From: a virus
Direction: 5' to 3' (one strand)
DNA: 22,167 bases
IMG/VR virus record: IMGVR_UViG_3300021376_003652
Coordinates: 1 to 22,167 of that record
Of the stretch, positions 7,152 to 15,813 are shown one piece after another. The notes under the pieces are model-generated. The model was not told the DNA's origin and ran no database searches. It saw nothing but the letters and a program-made list of their open reading frames with translations. Position 1 is the first letter of the stretch, and each line of letters starts with the position of its first letter. The translations under genes and the position numbers were made by a program.

Positions 7152-9803
7152 ATGTCTGATGTGATGCAAACCGCCGCCCTTGAAATGACCGAATACAAAG
7201 CGTCACAAGGTCAAATCAATATTGATGAAGCACAAGGAATTGTCGAAGCCTTTGTAGCGGGGATTGGCAACAAGGACTCGGTGGGTGACATCATCGTTCC
7301 CTCGGCATTCAACGAAAGCCTAAAACGACGCAAACCGCGTGTCGTATGGGGGCATAACTGGAATGAGCCAATTGGAAAAGTTCTAGAAATTTACGAAGTC
7401 CCCCGCACCGACCCACGACTTCCAACCAAAATGAAAATGGCGGGAATCGGGGGGCTTTACGCCCGAGTGCAATTCAACCTCAAATCAGAACGCGGACGTC
7501 AAGCGTTCTCGGATGTTTCTTTCTTCGGCGAAGAGCAAGAATGGTCAATTGGCTACAAAACACTTGAAGCAGACTTTGACCCGTCACGCCAAGCAAATAT
7601 TTTGAAAAAAGTCGAACTATACGAAGTTTCCCCCGTTCTCCACGGTGCGAACCAACTGACAGGCACCATAAGTATCAAGACAGATGAATCCGCCAAAGGC
7701 GCCGACGGAAGCCCTTGTTGGGATGGCTACATACAAGTGGGCATGAAACCTGGCAAAAACGGGAAAATGGTGCCAAATTGCGTTCCAGTAGGAGAAAAAG
7801 GCGCACAACTAAGAGACCCCAAGGGTGGTCTTACCGCTGCGGGTCGCGCACATTTCCGACGAACCGAAGGTTCAAACCTTAAACCCGGAGTTAAAGGTCC
7901 TGCCAACACGCCAGAAAAAATGCGACGCAAAGGTTCTTTCCTGACCCGCTTCTTCACCAACCCGAGCGGTCCGATGAAAGACGACAATGGCAAACCGACA
8001 AGACTTGCGCTTTCGGCAGCCGCATGGGGTGAACCAATTCCGCAAGACAGGTCAGACGCAGCGAAACTCGCAGCAAAGGGGCGACGTCTTCTTGACCGTT
8101 ATCAGAACAGCAAGAAAAAGGACGACATGGAAGACATGTACCAGAAAGTACTTGAAACACTTGAAACGGACGCAAATTTCAAAAAAGAACAAAAACAATT
8201 TGTTCTCAAAGAACTACTTGCACAAGGCATGGAGCCAACACGAAAGGCTCACGACCGTTCAACAATGGAACGCATGATGCGTTTGCGTGCAATGGAGCAA
8301 TTCAAAAAGCGTCGAATGATGGAAATAATTCGTCAGTTGATGACACAAGAAAACGAAGAAGAGAGAGAAGAAGAAGGCGACGACGGCGTACCAGCAAAAA
8401 ATCCAAAACTTGGTAGGGTTGCCAACCTTGCAGATGCCCTATCCCGCAAATTTGGCGGCGCCGTAAGGGTCAGGGAATCCGACGCCAATCAAGTCGTTTT
8501 TGACCACAGGGCAGAATCGGGCAAAGTTTCAACAATGCGTCTTTCATACCATTTTGAAGATGGAAAATTTATGTTTGGCGAACCGACACAAGTGAAACCA
8601 AAATTGGTTTACCTGAATATGAACGGCGATAATGTCCCCTCAGCGAACGAAGAAGAACGCCGTTTTGTTGACCGCTACAACATGGAAGACGACCCACAGA
8701 TACCCGTTGGTGTCAAACCAAAAACGCCAGAAAAAGCAGACCCGCTTGGCGGATTGATTCCGCAAGAAGTTGTCACTGCCCGTTTCCGTGGTTACGGTCC
8801 TCGCCGAGGCAACCTTGAACGCCTGCTCCGCTACTGGCGCCCGATAATGAGGAAACCTGGCGGATTCCGTCGTTGTCGCGTGATTCTCGCTAATCACCCC
8901 GAGTTATATCCGTTGAATAACATTTGCGCTTGGCTCCACCACGAGACGACCGGACTTTGGCCGAACGAGGGCTGCCACCACCCCGGCATGAAGAACTGCA
9001 AGAAAAAAATACGAGGCATTAGGGGCGGTTCAATTTGGAACGACTCGGAGTGGAATGACCGACTTCGTTCACTTTTCAGCAGACGCAAAGACGACAATCC
9101 ATTCACGATGGAAGACGCCATTGAGGTATTCGGAGATATGGGCAGCGAAGAAAAGAACGCCATGATGATGGAAGATATAGCCGAAAGAATGGCTGTGGGT
9201 TCAATCCCCGATTTTGAAACGGACGACGAAGAGGAAGGCAACAAACAGGCTTATGAGGCTTTGCGAGAGTTCATGAACGCCGAACCCGAGTTCGTCTCCT
9301 ATATGACAGGAGACGACAATTGGGTAGAAGAAGGCGAAGACGAAGATGGCGAAACCATTGAAATGCCCATGATTTCCAAACCGGGCGGATGTGGATGCGG
9401 TGGTTCGTGTGGCGGTGGCGGAGGCAGAGAAATGATTGCCGCCCTAGCCGCCGCTTTGGCAGAAATGGTCAAAGAACTTGAAGAGGATGTAGAGGTCAAG
9501 GCTGGGCGAGTCATAAGTGCTAGAAACCTCAAGAAACTCCGAGATGCCTACCAACTCATGCAGGAAGTGCTTCTTGCTGGTGGCATAGACGAAATTGAGA
9601 TGAAAACAGCAAGTTTCCTTATAAGGGCTGAAACACAAAACATTTATGGGGTCAAAGAACTACTTGAACCAGTTCTAGAACATTACGGAATCAAGTCGGA
9701 AGCCAACGAATTTGGTGTCGAAATATTTGACATCGCCGAAATCAGCGATGACGCATATCAAGCGTTAAGCAATGTAGTCAAAAATATTGAAGATATCAAA
9801 TGA
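7152..9803 (+). CDS. Giant prohead protease fusion (protease, DUF6321-like, Cys/His cluster, scaffold-like tail)
   Basis: 883 residues against about 200-250 for a usual HK97-type prohead protease. Residues 12-176 are the serine protease: WGHNW with His68, EWSIGYKT with Ser132, and ELYEVSPVLHG (155-165). Then comes a CWDGYIQVGMKPG...VPNCVP segment (189-212) and a DUF6321-like domain (about 224-318: LTAAGRAHFRR, EKMRRKGSFLTRFF, TRLALSAAAWGE). A charged helical region follows (about 320-410). Residues 571-616 hold Cys575, Cys592, His596/597, Cys608, His609/610 and Cys616, a plausible zinc site. An acidic region, CGCGGSCGGGGG (747-758) and a helical tail (GRVISARNLKKLRDAY near 785-800) end the protein, the tail being scaffold-like. 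The protease should mature the head by cleaving scaffold and capsid proteins and itself. Confidence 0.87.
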   Translation: MSDVMQTAALEMTEYKASQGQINIDEAQGIVEAFVAGIGNKDSVGDIIVPSAFNESLKRRKPRVVWGHNWNEPIGKVLEIYEVPRTDPRLPTKMKMAGIGGLYARVQFNLKSERGRQAFSDVSFFGEEQEWSIGYKTLEADFDPSRQANILKKVELYEVSPVLHGANQLTGTISIKTDESAKGADGSPCWDGYIQVGMKPGKNGKMVPNCVPVGEKGAQLRDPKGGLTAAGRAHFRRTEGSNLKPGVKGPANTPEKMRRKGSFLTRFFTNPSGPMKDDNGKPTRLALSAAAWGEPIPQDRSDAAKLAAKGRRLLDRYQNSKKKDDMEDMYQKVLETLETDANFKKEQKQFVLKELLAQGMEPTRKAHDRSTMERMMRLRAMEQFKKRRMMEIIRQLMTQENEEEREEEGDDGVPAKNPKLGRVANLADALSRKFGGAVRVRESDANQVVFDHRAESGKVSTMRLSYHFEDGKFMFGEPTQVKPKLVYLNMNGDNVPSANEEERRFVDRYNMEDDPQIPVGVKPKTPEKADPLGGLIPQEVVTARFRGYGPRRGNLERLLRYWRPIMRKPGGFRRCRVILANHPELYPLNNICAWLHHETTGLWPNEGCHHPGMKNCKKKIRGIRGGSIWNDSEWNDRLRSLFSRRKDDNPFTMEDAIEVFGDMGSEEKNAMMMEDIAERMAVGSIPDFETDDEEEGNKQAYEALREFMNAEPEFVSYMTGDDNWVEEGEDEDGETIEMPMISKPGGCGCGGSCGGGGGREMIAALAAALAEMVKELEEDVEVKAGRVISARNLKKLRDAYQLMQEVLLAGGIDEIEMKTASFLIRAETQNIYGVKELLEPVLEHYGIKSEANEFGVEIFDIAEISDDAYQALSNVVKNIEDIK

Positions 9804-9835
9804 TGTTCATTTTCTAACAGGACATACACACTATT

Positions 9836-11383
9836 ATGGGTTATACTTCTAATACAGGTTTACCAGAAAAATCAAATAAATATCAGTGCATGGTTTCAGG
9901 CGCAAAACGCTTGACGCCGTGTAATGGTTGTTCCAATCCAGCGGGTTGCATTGCAAAAACAATGCAATACAAGGAGAAAAAAAATAACATGGCTAACATG
10001 TCAGAGACACCGACAGTCCAACTTCTCGCAGATGGCGGGATTAAGTGCGCAAAAGGTTTAGAAATTTCCGAGTGTGGATACAAGCCAGGCGCAAAAGTTT
10101 GCGGCAAATGTGGCGCGACTGCGGTTGCGGTCAAGGGCGAAGAGTTTGAGACCGAATGGGTTGAGTCAACAGAAAAAGGCAACATGCCACCCAAAAAGAT
10201 GAAGCCTGTTTCTGCAATGGAAGTTATGGCATCTGCAGTCGCTGAAGAAGACGAAGATGATGAAAAAATGTACGGCGCAATGGGCGCCGTACCCAAGAAG
10301 CCCAAAAAAGAAATGATGCCTCAAGTATCGGAAGACGACGACGAGGACGACGACGAGGACGACGACGAAGCGGAATCCGACCTCGAAGTTGATGAAGAAG
10401 AAGAAAAAATGTGGAATGCACTTGAGGGAATGCTGAAGGCTCGCAAGAAGGCTCGCAAGAAGCGCATGGAATCCATGGGTTTGAAAAACGAAGACTTTGA
10501 AGGCGACGAACAAGCATTTGTTTGTGCAATTGAACGCAAAATGTATCCGGGCGGCGCAGATATTTGCGCCAACTGTCCGGGTGGTTGCGAACCGCACGGT
10601 GATATGCCAACACTTCTTGAGGTTGAAGGCATCGCCGAAGACATGTTCGCCGGAAAGATTCTTGATTCCGGCTATGCAGACCAGACAGATATTTTCGTTG
10701 TTGACATTGAGCGCAAAGACGGCAAAGCCATTGAAGCGTATTTTGATGGGACAAGCGGCGAATGCATGGGCTGGCATCTTCTCAATCAAGATTTGATTGG
10801 CGAAGTTGCTGTCGTGCCGGGCGAAAAAGTTGTTTCATTTGACGAAGCGGCATCAATTGCGGTTAAGTCAATTGAGGGAGAGGTCGTAGCGGTTGATGCG
10901 GACATGTTTGAGGGTTATGACGCCTATGCGGTGGAAATCGAGGGCGTAGACGGAAAGTCTTACGACGTATTCGTGGGTATTGACGGCGAAGTTCTTGGAT
11001 ACGACGAGTACGACGCTGAAGAAGCCTCAGATATTGACGCCGAAGTCGCAGACCTTGCTCTTAAGCGCATGTACGACGATGAGCAGCGCGAGAAACTTGC
11101 CAAGGAAGGCAAGGCTCTCCCCGATGGTTCGTATCCGATTGTTGATGAAACCGACTTGCAAAATGCGATTCAAGCATTTGGTCGTGCAAAAAACAAAACA
11201 GAGGCTAAAGCCCACATTATGAAGCGTGCCAAAGAACTCGGCAAAGAGGAGATGATTCCCGAAAATTGGGCGGGATTGAAGTTCGCAATCTCCGAAGAGG
11301 AAGCAAAAAGCCTTATGGGTTCTTTGATGGAGTTTGAGATGTTGTCTCTTGAAATTGAAGATAGCGGCGGTAATTTCAAATGA
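9836..11383 (+). CDS. Cys-rich acidic protein with PepSY-like repeats, probably virion or scaffold associated
   Basis: 515 residues with three cysteine groups: Cys18/29/32/38, Cys71/80/89/92 (ECGYKPGAKVCGKCGA, zinc-ribbon-like) and Cys230/244/247/251 (CANCPGGC). Residues 136-191 are extremely acidic, including the E166-E178 run. Two PepSY-like domains follow (about 259-316 and 332-392), each with a DG-turn and a terminal GE...G strand. Residues 426-478 carry DGSYPIVDETDLQNAIQAFG and a KRAKELG...IPENW helix, an element I recall from other phage head-region proteins. A second possible start is the ATG at 9989, preceded by AAGGAG; the 9836 ATG has a more distant AGGAC, but the first 51 residues look like real protein with four cysteines. 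Its location next to the protease suggests a head role; function unknown. Confidence 0.82.
   Translation: MGYTSNTGLPEKSNKYQCMVSGAKRLTPCNGCSNPAGCIAKTMQYKEKKNNMANMSETPTVQLLADGGIKCAKGLEISECGYKPGAKVCGKCGATAVAVKGEEFETEWVESTEKGNMPPKKMKPVSAMEVMASAVAEEDEDDEKMYGAMGAVPKKPKKEMMPQVSEDDDEDDDEDDDEAESDLEVDEEEEKMWNALEGMLKARKKARKKRMESMGLKNEDFEGDEQAFVCAIERKMYPGGADICANCPGGCEPHGDMPTLLEVEGIAEDMFAGKILDSGYADQTDIFVVDIERKDGKAIEAYFDGTSGECMGWHLLNQDLIGEVAVVPGEKVVSFDEAASIAVKSIEGEVVAVDADMFEGYDAYAVEIEGVDGKSYDVFVGIDGEVLGYDEYDAEEASDIDAEVADLALKRMYDDEQREKLAKEGKALPDGSYPIVDETDLQNAIQAFGRAKNKTEAKAHIMKRAKELGKEEMIPENWAGLKFAISEEEAKSLMGSLMEFEMLSLEIEDSGGNFK
10331..10366 (+). repeat. 12-base tandem repeat encoding Glu-Asp-Asp-Asp
   Basis: Three copies of GAR-GAC-GAC-GAC, followed by one more Glu codon, encode the most acidic part of the 515-residue protein. 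The purity of the repeat suggests expansion by slippage. Confidence 0.75.
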
Positions 11384-11547
11384 AAAAAAAGAATCAACCT
11401 TCAGAATCGGGTTTTGTCACTTCGGGTGAATCGGTCGCTAACGACATGCCTGCTGATGAAAAACCAAAAAAAATTAGGAAGAAGAAAGCAGACGCCGAAA
11501 CTGCCGACGACCAACCCGAGGGTGCCTCAGACTCAGTCGAAGGCTAG
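11380..11547 (+). CDS. Small disordered hydrophilic protein
   Basis: A 55-residue frame whose ATG overlaps the preceding stop (ATGA at 11380-11383). It starts with MKKKNQPSES, has a basic patch KPKKIRKKKAD in the middle and ends in an acidic Asp/Glu/Ser tail, with no hydrophobic core, so it is probably disordered. It ends 12 bases before the next ATG. The overlap and compact spacing on both sides argue for a real gene; no function can be assigned. Confidence 0.6.
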   Translation: MKKKNQPSESGFVTSGESVANDMPADEKPKKIRKKKADAETADDQPEGASDSVEG

Positions 11548-11559
11548 GCGGGTGAGACG

Positions 11560-13848
11560 ATGAATTCGTCTCTCGCATTTACGGCGAATGACAGGATTGC
11601 CTTATATACGAAATCTATTTCGTCTGTCCAAGAAAATATTCTTCTATTCAAAGGGTTTTTAGGACCTAGTCTCAAGGACAAGCCAAATCTGCAATCGGTT
11701 GGGGCGCGTGCTGCCCGTGCCGCTGGCGTGATTGTTGATGCTGCGGGAAAATTGCGATGCCCGCCGGGAACACCGAACGCCAACCAATTTACAGACATGC
11801 AGATGTCCAATTGTTTAGTTCCGGGGATGGCGCTCGCCAAGCGAGCCGTTCGTGCGTCGCGACGAGAAGTTGGCGATTTGCTTACACAGGGGAAAAAAAT
11901 TTTTGAAAACAAAAAAGTAAGTAGCACAACAAAGGTCGCCGCATTGACGGCGTTGGCAACACTTGATGCGCTTGACTATTTGAACGTTGACGGTTCTGGA
12001 ACGCTGTCAGCCGTAACTTTGATTGGTGTTGATTTGTTGCGAACGGTCGGGAAAGATGTTGCCGACCTTGCTCTTAATCGTCTTGAACGAAAGGGCAAAA
12101 TTAGCAAAGAACAACGTGCGGACGTGGACAAAATTGTTGACAAAATCCACACTATCGGTTCTTCTAAATATACTTCGGCGGCAATTTCGGCTCTTCGGAG
12201 AAGGAATAGAAAATCTAATCTTGCCACACAAACAGCAGATATGGATAACGCAAATCCGGCGGCACCCGATGCATCAATACGGAAAGATGGTTTGACGAAA
12301 GTTACATTTGACGCCGATTCTTTCAACACGGAATTGGATGCAAAAATTGCAAAACTTTTAAATAAGTATGTTCCCAATGCAAAAAACAAAGAAGTTGAAG
12401 AATACGGTGATGAACTGATTGCAAAAATGGGTATACCTAAATCAAGAAGCATGAAAGAAATGCTTGATAGTGGGATAAATGACTTGAAGGGTGATTTACT
12501 AACGACAAGAATTGCCCGACTGAGAAATAAATCTAATGAAGATGGCGTTGATGATGCCTCAAAAGAACGGTTAAGGAACAGCGCTGACCAACTAGAAAAA
12601 ATTCAATCAATGTTAGAAACCGAGGGAGGTCGTGACGCCATTCGTAAAGAGTTAGGAAGAGGTTTTGTTGAGGCTCTTGTGGGGGCAGAATTGCTTATGC
12701 AAGACAATCCTTCTTTGCGTGGCGCATTCACATTTGAAATACATCAAATAGGTGATGGTGGACCTCAAGGCGCTGGCGCATATGCATGGATTGCAGATTA
12801 CCCCGACGGTAAAATTATTTCAGCAACAAGATTTTATGCTGATTCCCTGCTGATAAGCAATGTTGGCGTTGGCGGTGATGCGATGGAGAAAGGGGACATG
12901 TTTAACGGCTCTGTAAAAATTGCGGGAACCGACGACTATCAGATAGGTGTTTCCGTACATGAACTATCTCATGTCGCCCATTATGCGGAGGTTTTAAAAA
13001 CGCTGGGCATAAACTCGACAGCATCCGACCCGCCAGCGCTTGAACAAATCAGAAAACAAGGTTCAAAAGTTGGTGACACTTTTATTGGCGCAAAGTTCGC
13101 TGTTTCTTACAATATTGACCCCGATACGGATTGGAAAGATGTTGAAACGGCATTCAACGATAAAAGAATGCGGGCAGAAATTTTTGGTTACACATCTACA
13201 CCAAATTTAAATTCTCTTTTTGCTATATATGCGAAAGATGTTGCTCATAGCGATAATAGTTCGTATTCTGATTCCGTAATGGACAATTTGGGTTTTATTC
13301 TTAACAAGTTCAGTGAAGGTCTTGATAGTAAAAAGAAACTGTTTTGGGAAGCATTAACTTCGGTTAAATTTGACAAAGTTGCAATGTCCTCTTTTGAAGA
13401 CAATGACAGTATTTCTTCGGTTGAAAAAATTAGAGAACTTTTAGAAAATCAACTTGGTGGTCAAACAATTGAAAAGTTTTTGGAAGAGGGTAAACAACTA
13501 TTTGACGAAACCTTAGGTTTTGATTCGACAAGAATAAATACTAAAGGTATCAAATCTAATGAAATTATGCCCGTTCTTGGCTCTGCATCAAAATATGCTC
13601 AGACCAACAATTGGGAGGCTTTTGCTGAGGCTAAATTGTTGACGGTGTTAACAAAAAACTTCCCTGACACAAAAATCATGGACGACAAAGCCTTTGATGA
13701 AATGGGGAATATGGTGAATTTGATAGCACCGTCAGATTCGGGTCGAGCAACTCCTAGTATTATGACCCCGCAAGCAAAAGCGTGGATTAAACGGTTGCAG
13801 TCAGCAATCAACTCTATGCCAGAATTAGAACGAGGTGGCATAATTTAA
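11560..13848 (+). CDS. HExxH zinc-peptidase-like protein with the shared CP-FTD-C module
   Basis: 762 residues with a GGTGAG ribosome site just upstream. Near the N-terminus Cys67 (RCPPGTPN) and Cys85 flank QFTD, 18 residues apart, followed by a basic helix ALAKRAVRASRREVGDLL; the same module is found in the next three large genes. A long helical middle follows. The C-terminal half has HELSHVAHYAE (His467, Glu468, His471), the zinc and catalytic motif of zincin metallopeptidases, preceded by a strand-like GTDDYQIGVSV. NNWEAFAEAKL (683-693) offers Glu686 or Glu690 as third ligand, as in gluzincin-type NxxExxAE motifs. It is probably a zinc protease carried in or acting on the particle; its substrate is unknown. 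The following 74-residue gene overlaps by TAATG. Confidence 0.83.
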   Translation: MNSSLAFTANDRIALYTKSISSVQENILLFKGFLGPSLKDKPNLQSVGARAARAAGVIVDAAGKLRCPPGTPNANQFTDMQMSNCLVPGMALAKRAVRASRREVGDLLTQGKKIFENKKVSSTTKVAALTALATLDALDYLNVDGSGTLSAVTLIGVDLLRTVGKDVADLALNRLERKGKISKEQRADVDKIVDKIHTIGSSKYTSAAISALRRRNRKSNLATQTADMDNANPAAPDASIRKDGLTKVTFDADSFNTELDAKIAKLLNKYVPNAKNKEVEEYGDELIAKMGIPKSRSMKEMLDSGINDLKGDLLTTRIARLRNKSNEDGVDDASKERLRNSADQLEKIQSMLETEGGRDAIRKELGRGFVEALVGAELLMQDNPSLRGAFTFEIHQIGDGGPQGAGAYAWIADYPDGKIISATRFYADSLLISNVGVGGDAMEKGDMFNGSVKIAGTDDYQIGVSVHELSHVAHYAEVLKTLGINSTASDPPALEQIRKQGSKVGDTFIGAKFAVSYNIDPDTDWKDVETAFNDKRMRAEIFGYTSTPNLNSLFAIYAKDVAHSDNSSYSDSVMDNLGFILNKFSEGLDSKKKLFWEALTSVKFDKVAMSSFEDNDSISSVEKIRELLENQLGGQTIEKFLEEGKQLFDETLGFDSTRINTKGIKSNEIMPVLGSASKYAQTNNWEAFAEAKLLTVLTKNFPDTKIMDDKAFDEMGNMVNLIAPSDSGRATPSIMTPQAKAWIKRLQSAINSMPELERGGII

Positions 13849-14072
13849 TGGATATTGGTTCACCGAAATATAGTGGGAATACGAGTGAAAGAGTTTTCCC
13901 GTATGGCGACGGCTTTGCTGTCCATGGGACAGATGGCAAAGTTTGGTATATGGTCAGCGGCGATAAAGCATCGTCTGCCGATTTTGAATTGATGCTTGAG
14001 AATGAGCCAGATAAAATCCCGTTCAACATCAACGACAACAACATCGAATCGTGGAGAAATTCATTGAAATGA
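13848..14072 (+). CDS. Small hypothetical protein coupled to the zinc-peptidase gene
   Basis: 74 residues. The ATG overlaps the upstream TAA (TAATG at 13846-13850) and its own TGA overlaps the next ATG (ATGA), so it is coupled on both sides. The protein is acidic, with a beta-rich start (VFPYGDGFAVHGTDGKVWYM) and an acidic helix. No known motif. Its position directly behind a peptidase-like gene makes an immunity, chaperone or inhibitor role conceivable, but this is inference from order alone. Confidence 0.7.
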   Translation: MDIGSPKYSGNTSERVFPYGDGFAVHGTDGKVWYMVSGDKASSADFELMLENEPDKIPFNINDNNIESWRNSLK

Positions 14073-14491
14073 ACGAACTCCAATTAGCGGTAGAAGCGCT
14101 TAAAACCAAAATACCTCAGTCTTACGGCAAATATATCAGTGTTGACGAGGGTTGGTATCAAATCATTGTTGACTGCGACAAAGAACTGACCGCAATCGAC
14201 CCTAATTATCAAATTTTACAAATCAAAGAAAAATTTGGCGGTCTGCGCTACTACATCAGCCCGTGTAATGATACGACCGTAGAGCAACGGGAGAAAATGC
14301 ATCAAATTGTTCAGAAGTATGAAAAAATAGCATCCATTACATGTGAAGCGACAGGCTTGAATGGTGTCTTGATGAAGTCCGTAGGTGGGTGGCTGAAAAC
14401 CCTGAATGTTGAATACGCATCAAAAGTAAAGCATTACGCTAAATACTCCGTGATTAATAACCCGAGCAAAGATAATGTACAATTATCTTAG
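14069..14491 (+). CDS. Hypothetical protein resembling a KEKFGGLRYY-type family
   Basis: 140 residues from the ATG at 14069, which overlaps the previous stop (ATGA); an in-frame GTG at 14051 is possible but would overlap more. The centre reads QIKEKFGGLRYYISP, followed by a helix and then ITCEATGLNGVLM and GGWLKTLN. In relatives I remember, this C-terminal part looks like a zinc knuckle (CExCG...TLC), but here only the first cysteine remains, so metal binding is probably lost. No enzyme activity can be assigned. It ends 35 bases before the next start. Confidence 0.78.
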   Translation: MNELQLAVEALKTKIPQSYGKYISVDEGWYQIIVDCDKELTAIDPNYQILQIKEKFGGLRYYISPCNDTTVEQREKMHQIVQKYEKIASITCEATGLNGVLMKSVGGWLKTLNVEYASKVKHYAKYSVINNPSKDNVQLS

Positions 14492-14526
14492 TTTCGGACT
14501 AATTGCGACCCAATAAAAGGGCACCA

Positions 14527-15813
14527 ATGGGCAGTATTATTAACCCCACAATTGACAAATTCCTGCAAACACGCAGACAAAACCACCGCAATGGACGCTT
14601 CTCGTCCGTGAAGCGGACTGTTTTTGCGCTTCAAAAACAAATCACTTTTAAATTCAGCGGCGGTTTTGAAGACAAAAAATCTTTGTCGGTCAAAAACACG
14701 CCGATATCCACAAACAGAAAAACCTTAAATCTTAAAGCAAGAATTTTTTTAGACAAAAAAATATCCCGTCTTGGCTCTCCATTGGACGTTGAGATTCCCC
14801 AAATAGAACAACTCCAAGAAAAAGTCGGTTTAATCAGTTCACGGTCAAGACTCGGAAGATTTGCTCAGGGTGTTGGCTCATTCGTAACACCGGGAAATAT
14901 TTCTCCATTTAGAAGTCCGATACGCTCGGGTTTGTATCGTGCCTTAACGCCGGGCAAACCAGGTCTAGGGGCGCTCAGGCGTGCGCTTACCAATACGGAA
15001 CGGGGGTACAGGTGTCCTGCCGGTTTTGAATATGGCGGACGGTTCACGGATAATAACTATACGACTTGCGGTGCTCAATTGTTTGAAATACCAGGACCAC
15101 TTGCCCTGATTGCTCGCGCAGTACGCAGCGCTAACAATATTCCCAGCGCCAGAGTTGAAAGCCTTTCGCAAGTCATTGAAGGACAACCGTCGGCAAACAG
15201 AACGCTTCAAATACGGAGAATGGCGAAAATTCCACGCAACGCATCCCCCAATAGCAAGGCTTTCAAAAAAGGAATAGATGATGCGATAAAGATTCTGAAA
15301 GGTGCGCCAGGTGGGGAGGGACGAATGATTCGCAAGGATGGAATTATTTTACGACCGCTTGTTCCATCGTCGGTTTTGCGTCAATTCAGCGGCAACAAAG
15401 ACATGCTTGACGGTGCGATGATACGAGCGGCACGGACACCCCAAGATATTTCTCCCGACGATTTAGGTTTGCTGGCGGGCGCTTCAATGAGCAGAATTAC
15501 CTATGTCGCCCCCAACGGTGCGCTGGTAAGCATAGAAAGAGCAAGACCGCTTACGGTTGGTGAACGACGCAAGTTTGGTCGTCAACTTAATAGGGCTATT
15601 GCGAACGACCCCAACGACCCAACAATTAATATCAAAAAGTTTGCAGATGGGACAAACGGCGCTTTTAAATACAGCGAAGATTTTGGCAAAGTTCCGGAAC
15701 CGCTAGAACTCGTGACGTACACGGGGAGCGACGGGGTCGAGAGGACTGTCCGCAGATGGGTCTTCGAGGCGTTTATTAAACAAAATATTTCCAAGAAAAA
15801 AAACAATGAATGA
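14527..15813 (+). CDS. Protein of unknown function with the shared CP-FTD-C module
   Basis: 428 residues from the ATG at 14527, chosen because AAAGGG (14516-14521) lies five bases upstream; an in-frame TTG at 14503 would add eight residues. The N-terminal 85 residues are strongly basic. Then come SRLGRFAQGVGSFVTPGN and RALTPGKPGLGALRRAL, and the module: Cys163 (YRCPAGFEYGG), RFTD and Cys181, again 18 residues apart, followed by an ALIARAVRSANN helix. The C-terminal half (about 220-428) contains alternating helices and strands (ITYVAPNGALVSIERARPL, then VERTVRRWVFEAFI) that I do not recognise. It is shorter than its module-bearing neighbours and lacks their Arg/Pro-rich linkers. The stop overlaps the kinase-like gene by eight bases. 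Confidence 0.82.
   Translation: MGSIINPTIDKFLQTRRQNHRNGRFSSVKRTVFALQKQITFKFSGGFEDKKSLSVKNTPISTNRKTLNLKARIFLDKKISRLGSPLDVEIPQIEQLQEKVGLISSRSRLGRFAQGVGSFVTPGNISPFRSPIRSGLYRALTPGKPGLGALRRALTNTERGYRCPAGFEYGGRFTDNNYTTCGAQLFEIPGPLALIARAVRSANNIPSARVESLSQVIEGQPSANRTLQIRRMAKIPRNASPNSKAFKKGIDDAIKILKGAPGGEGRMIRKDGIILRPLVPSSVLRQFSGNKDMLDGAMIRAARTPQDISPDDLGLLAGASMSRITYVAPNGALVSIERARPLTVGERRKFGRQLNRAIANDPNDPTINIKKFADGTNGAFKYSEDFGKVPEPLELVTYTGSDGVERTVRRWVFEAFIKQNISKKKNNE

Noticed and set aside
10166-10789. A 207-codon open frame on the minus strand
   Set aside because: It lies fully inside the plus-strand Cys-rich gene, its product is an implausible Phe/Cys/His-rich string mirrored from acidic codons, and it has no spacing or ribosome-site support.
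14503-14526. TTG start upstream of the 428-residue gene
   Set aside because: The ATG at 14527 has AAAGGG five bases upstream; the extra eight residues have no support.
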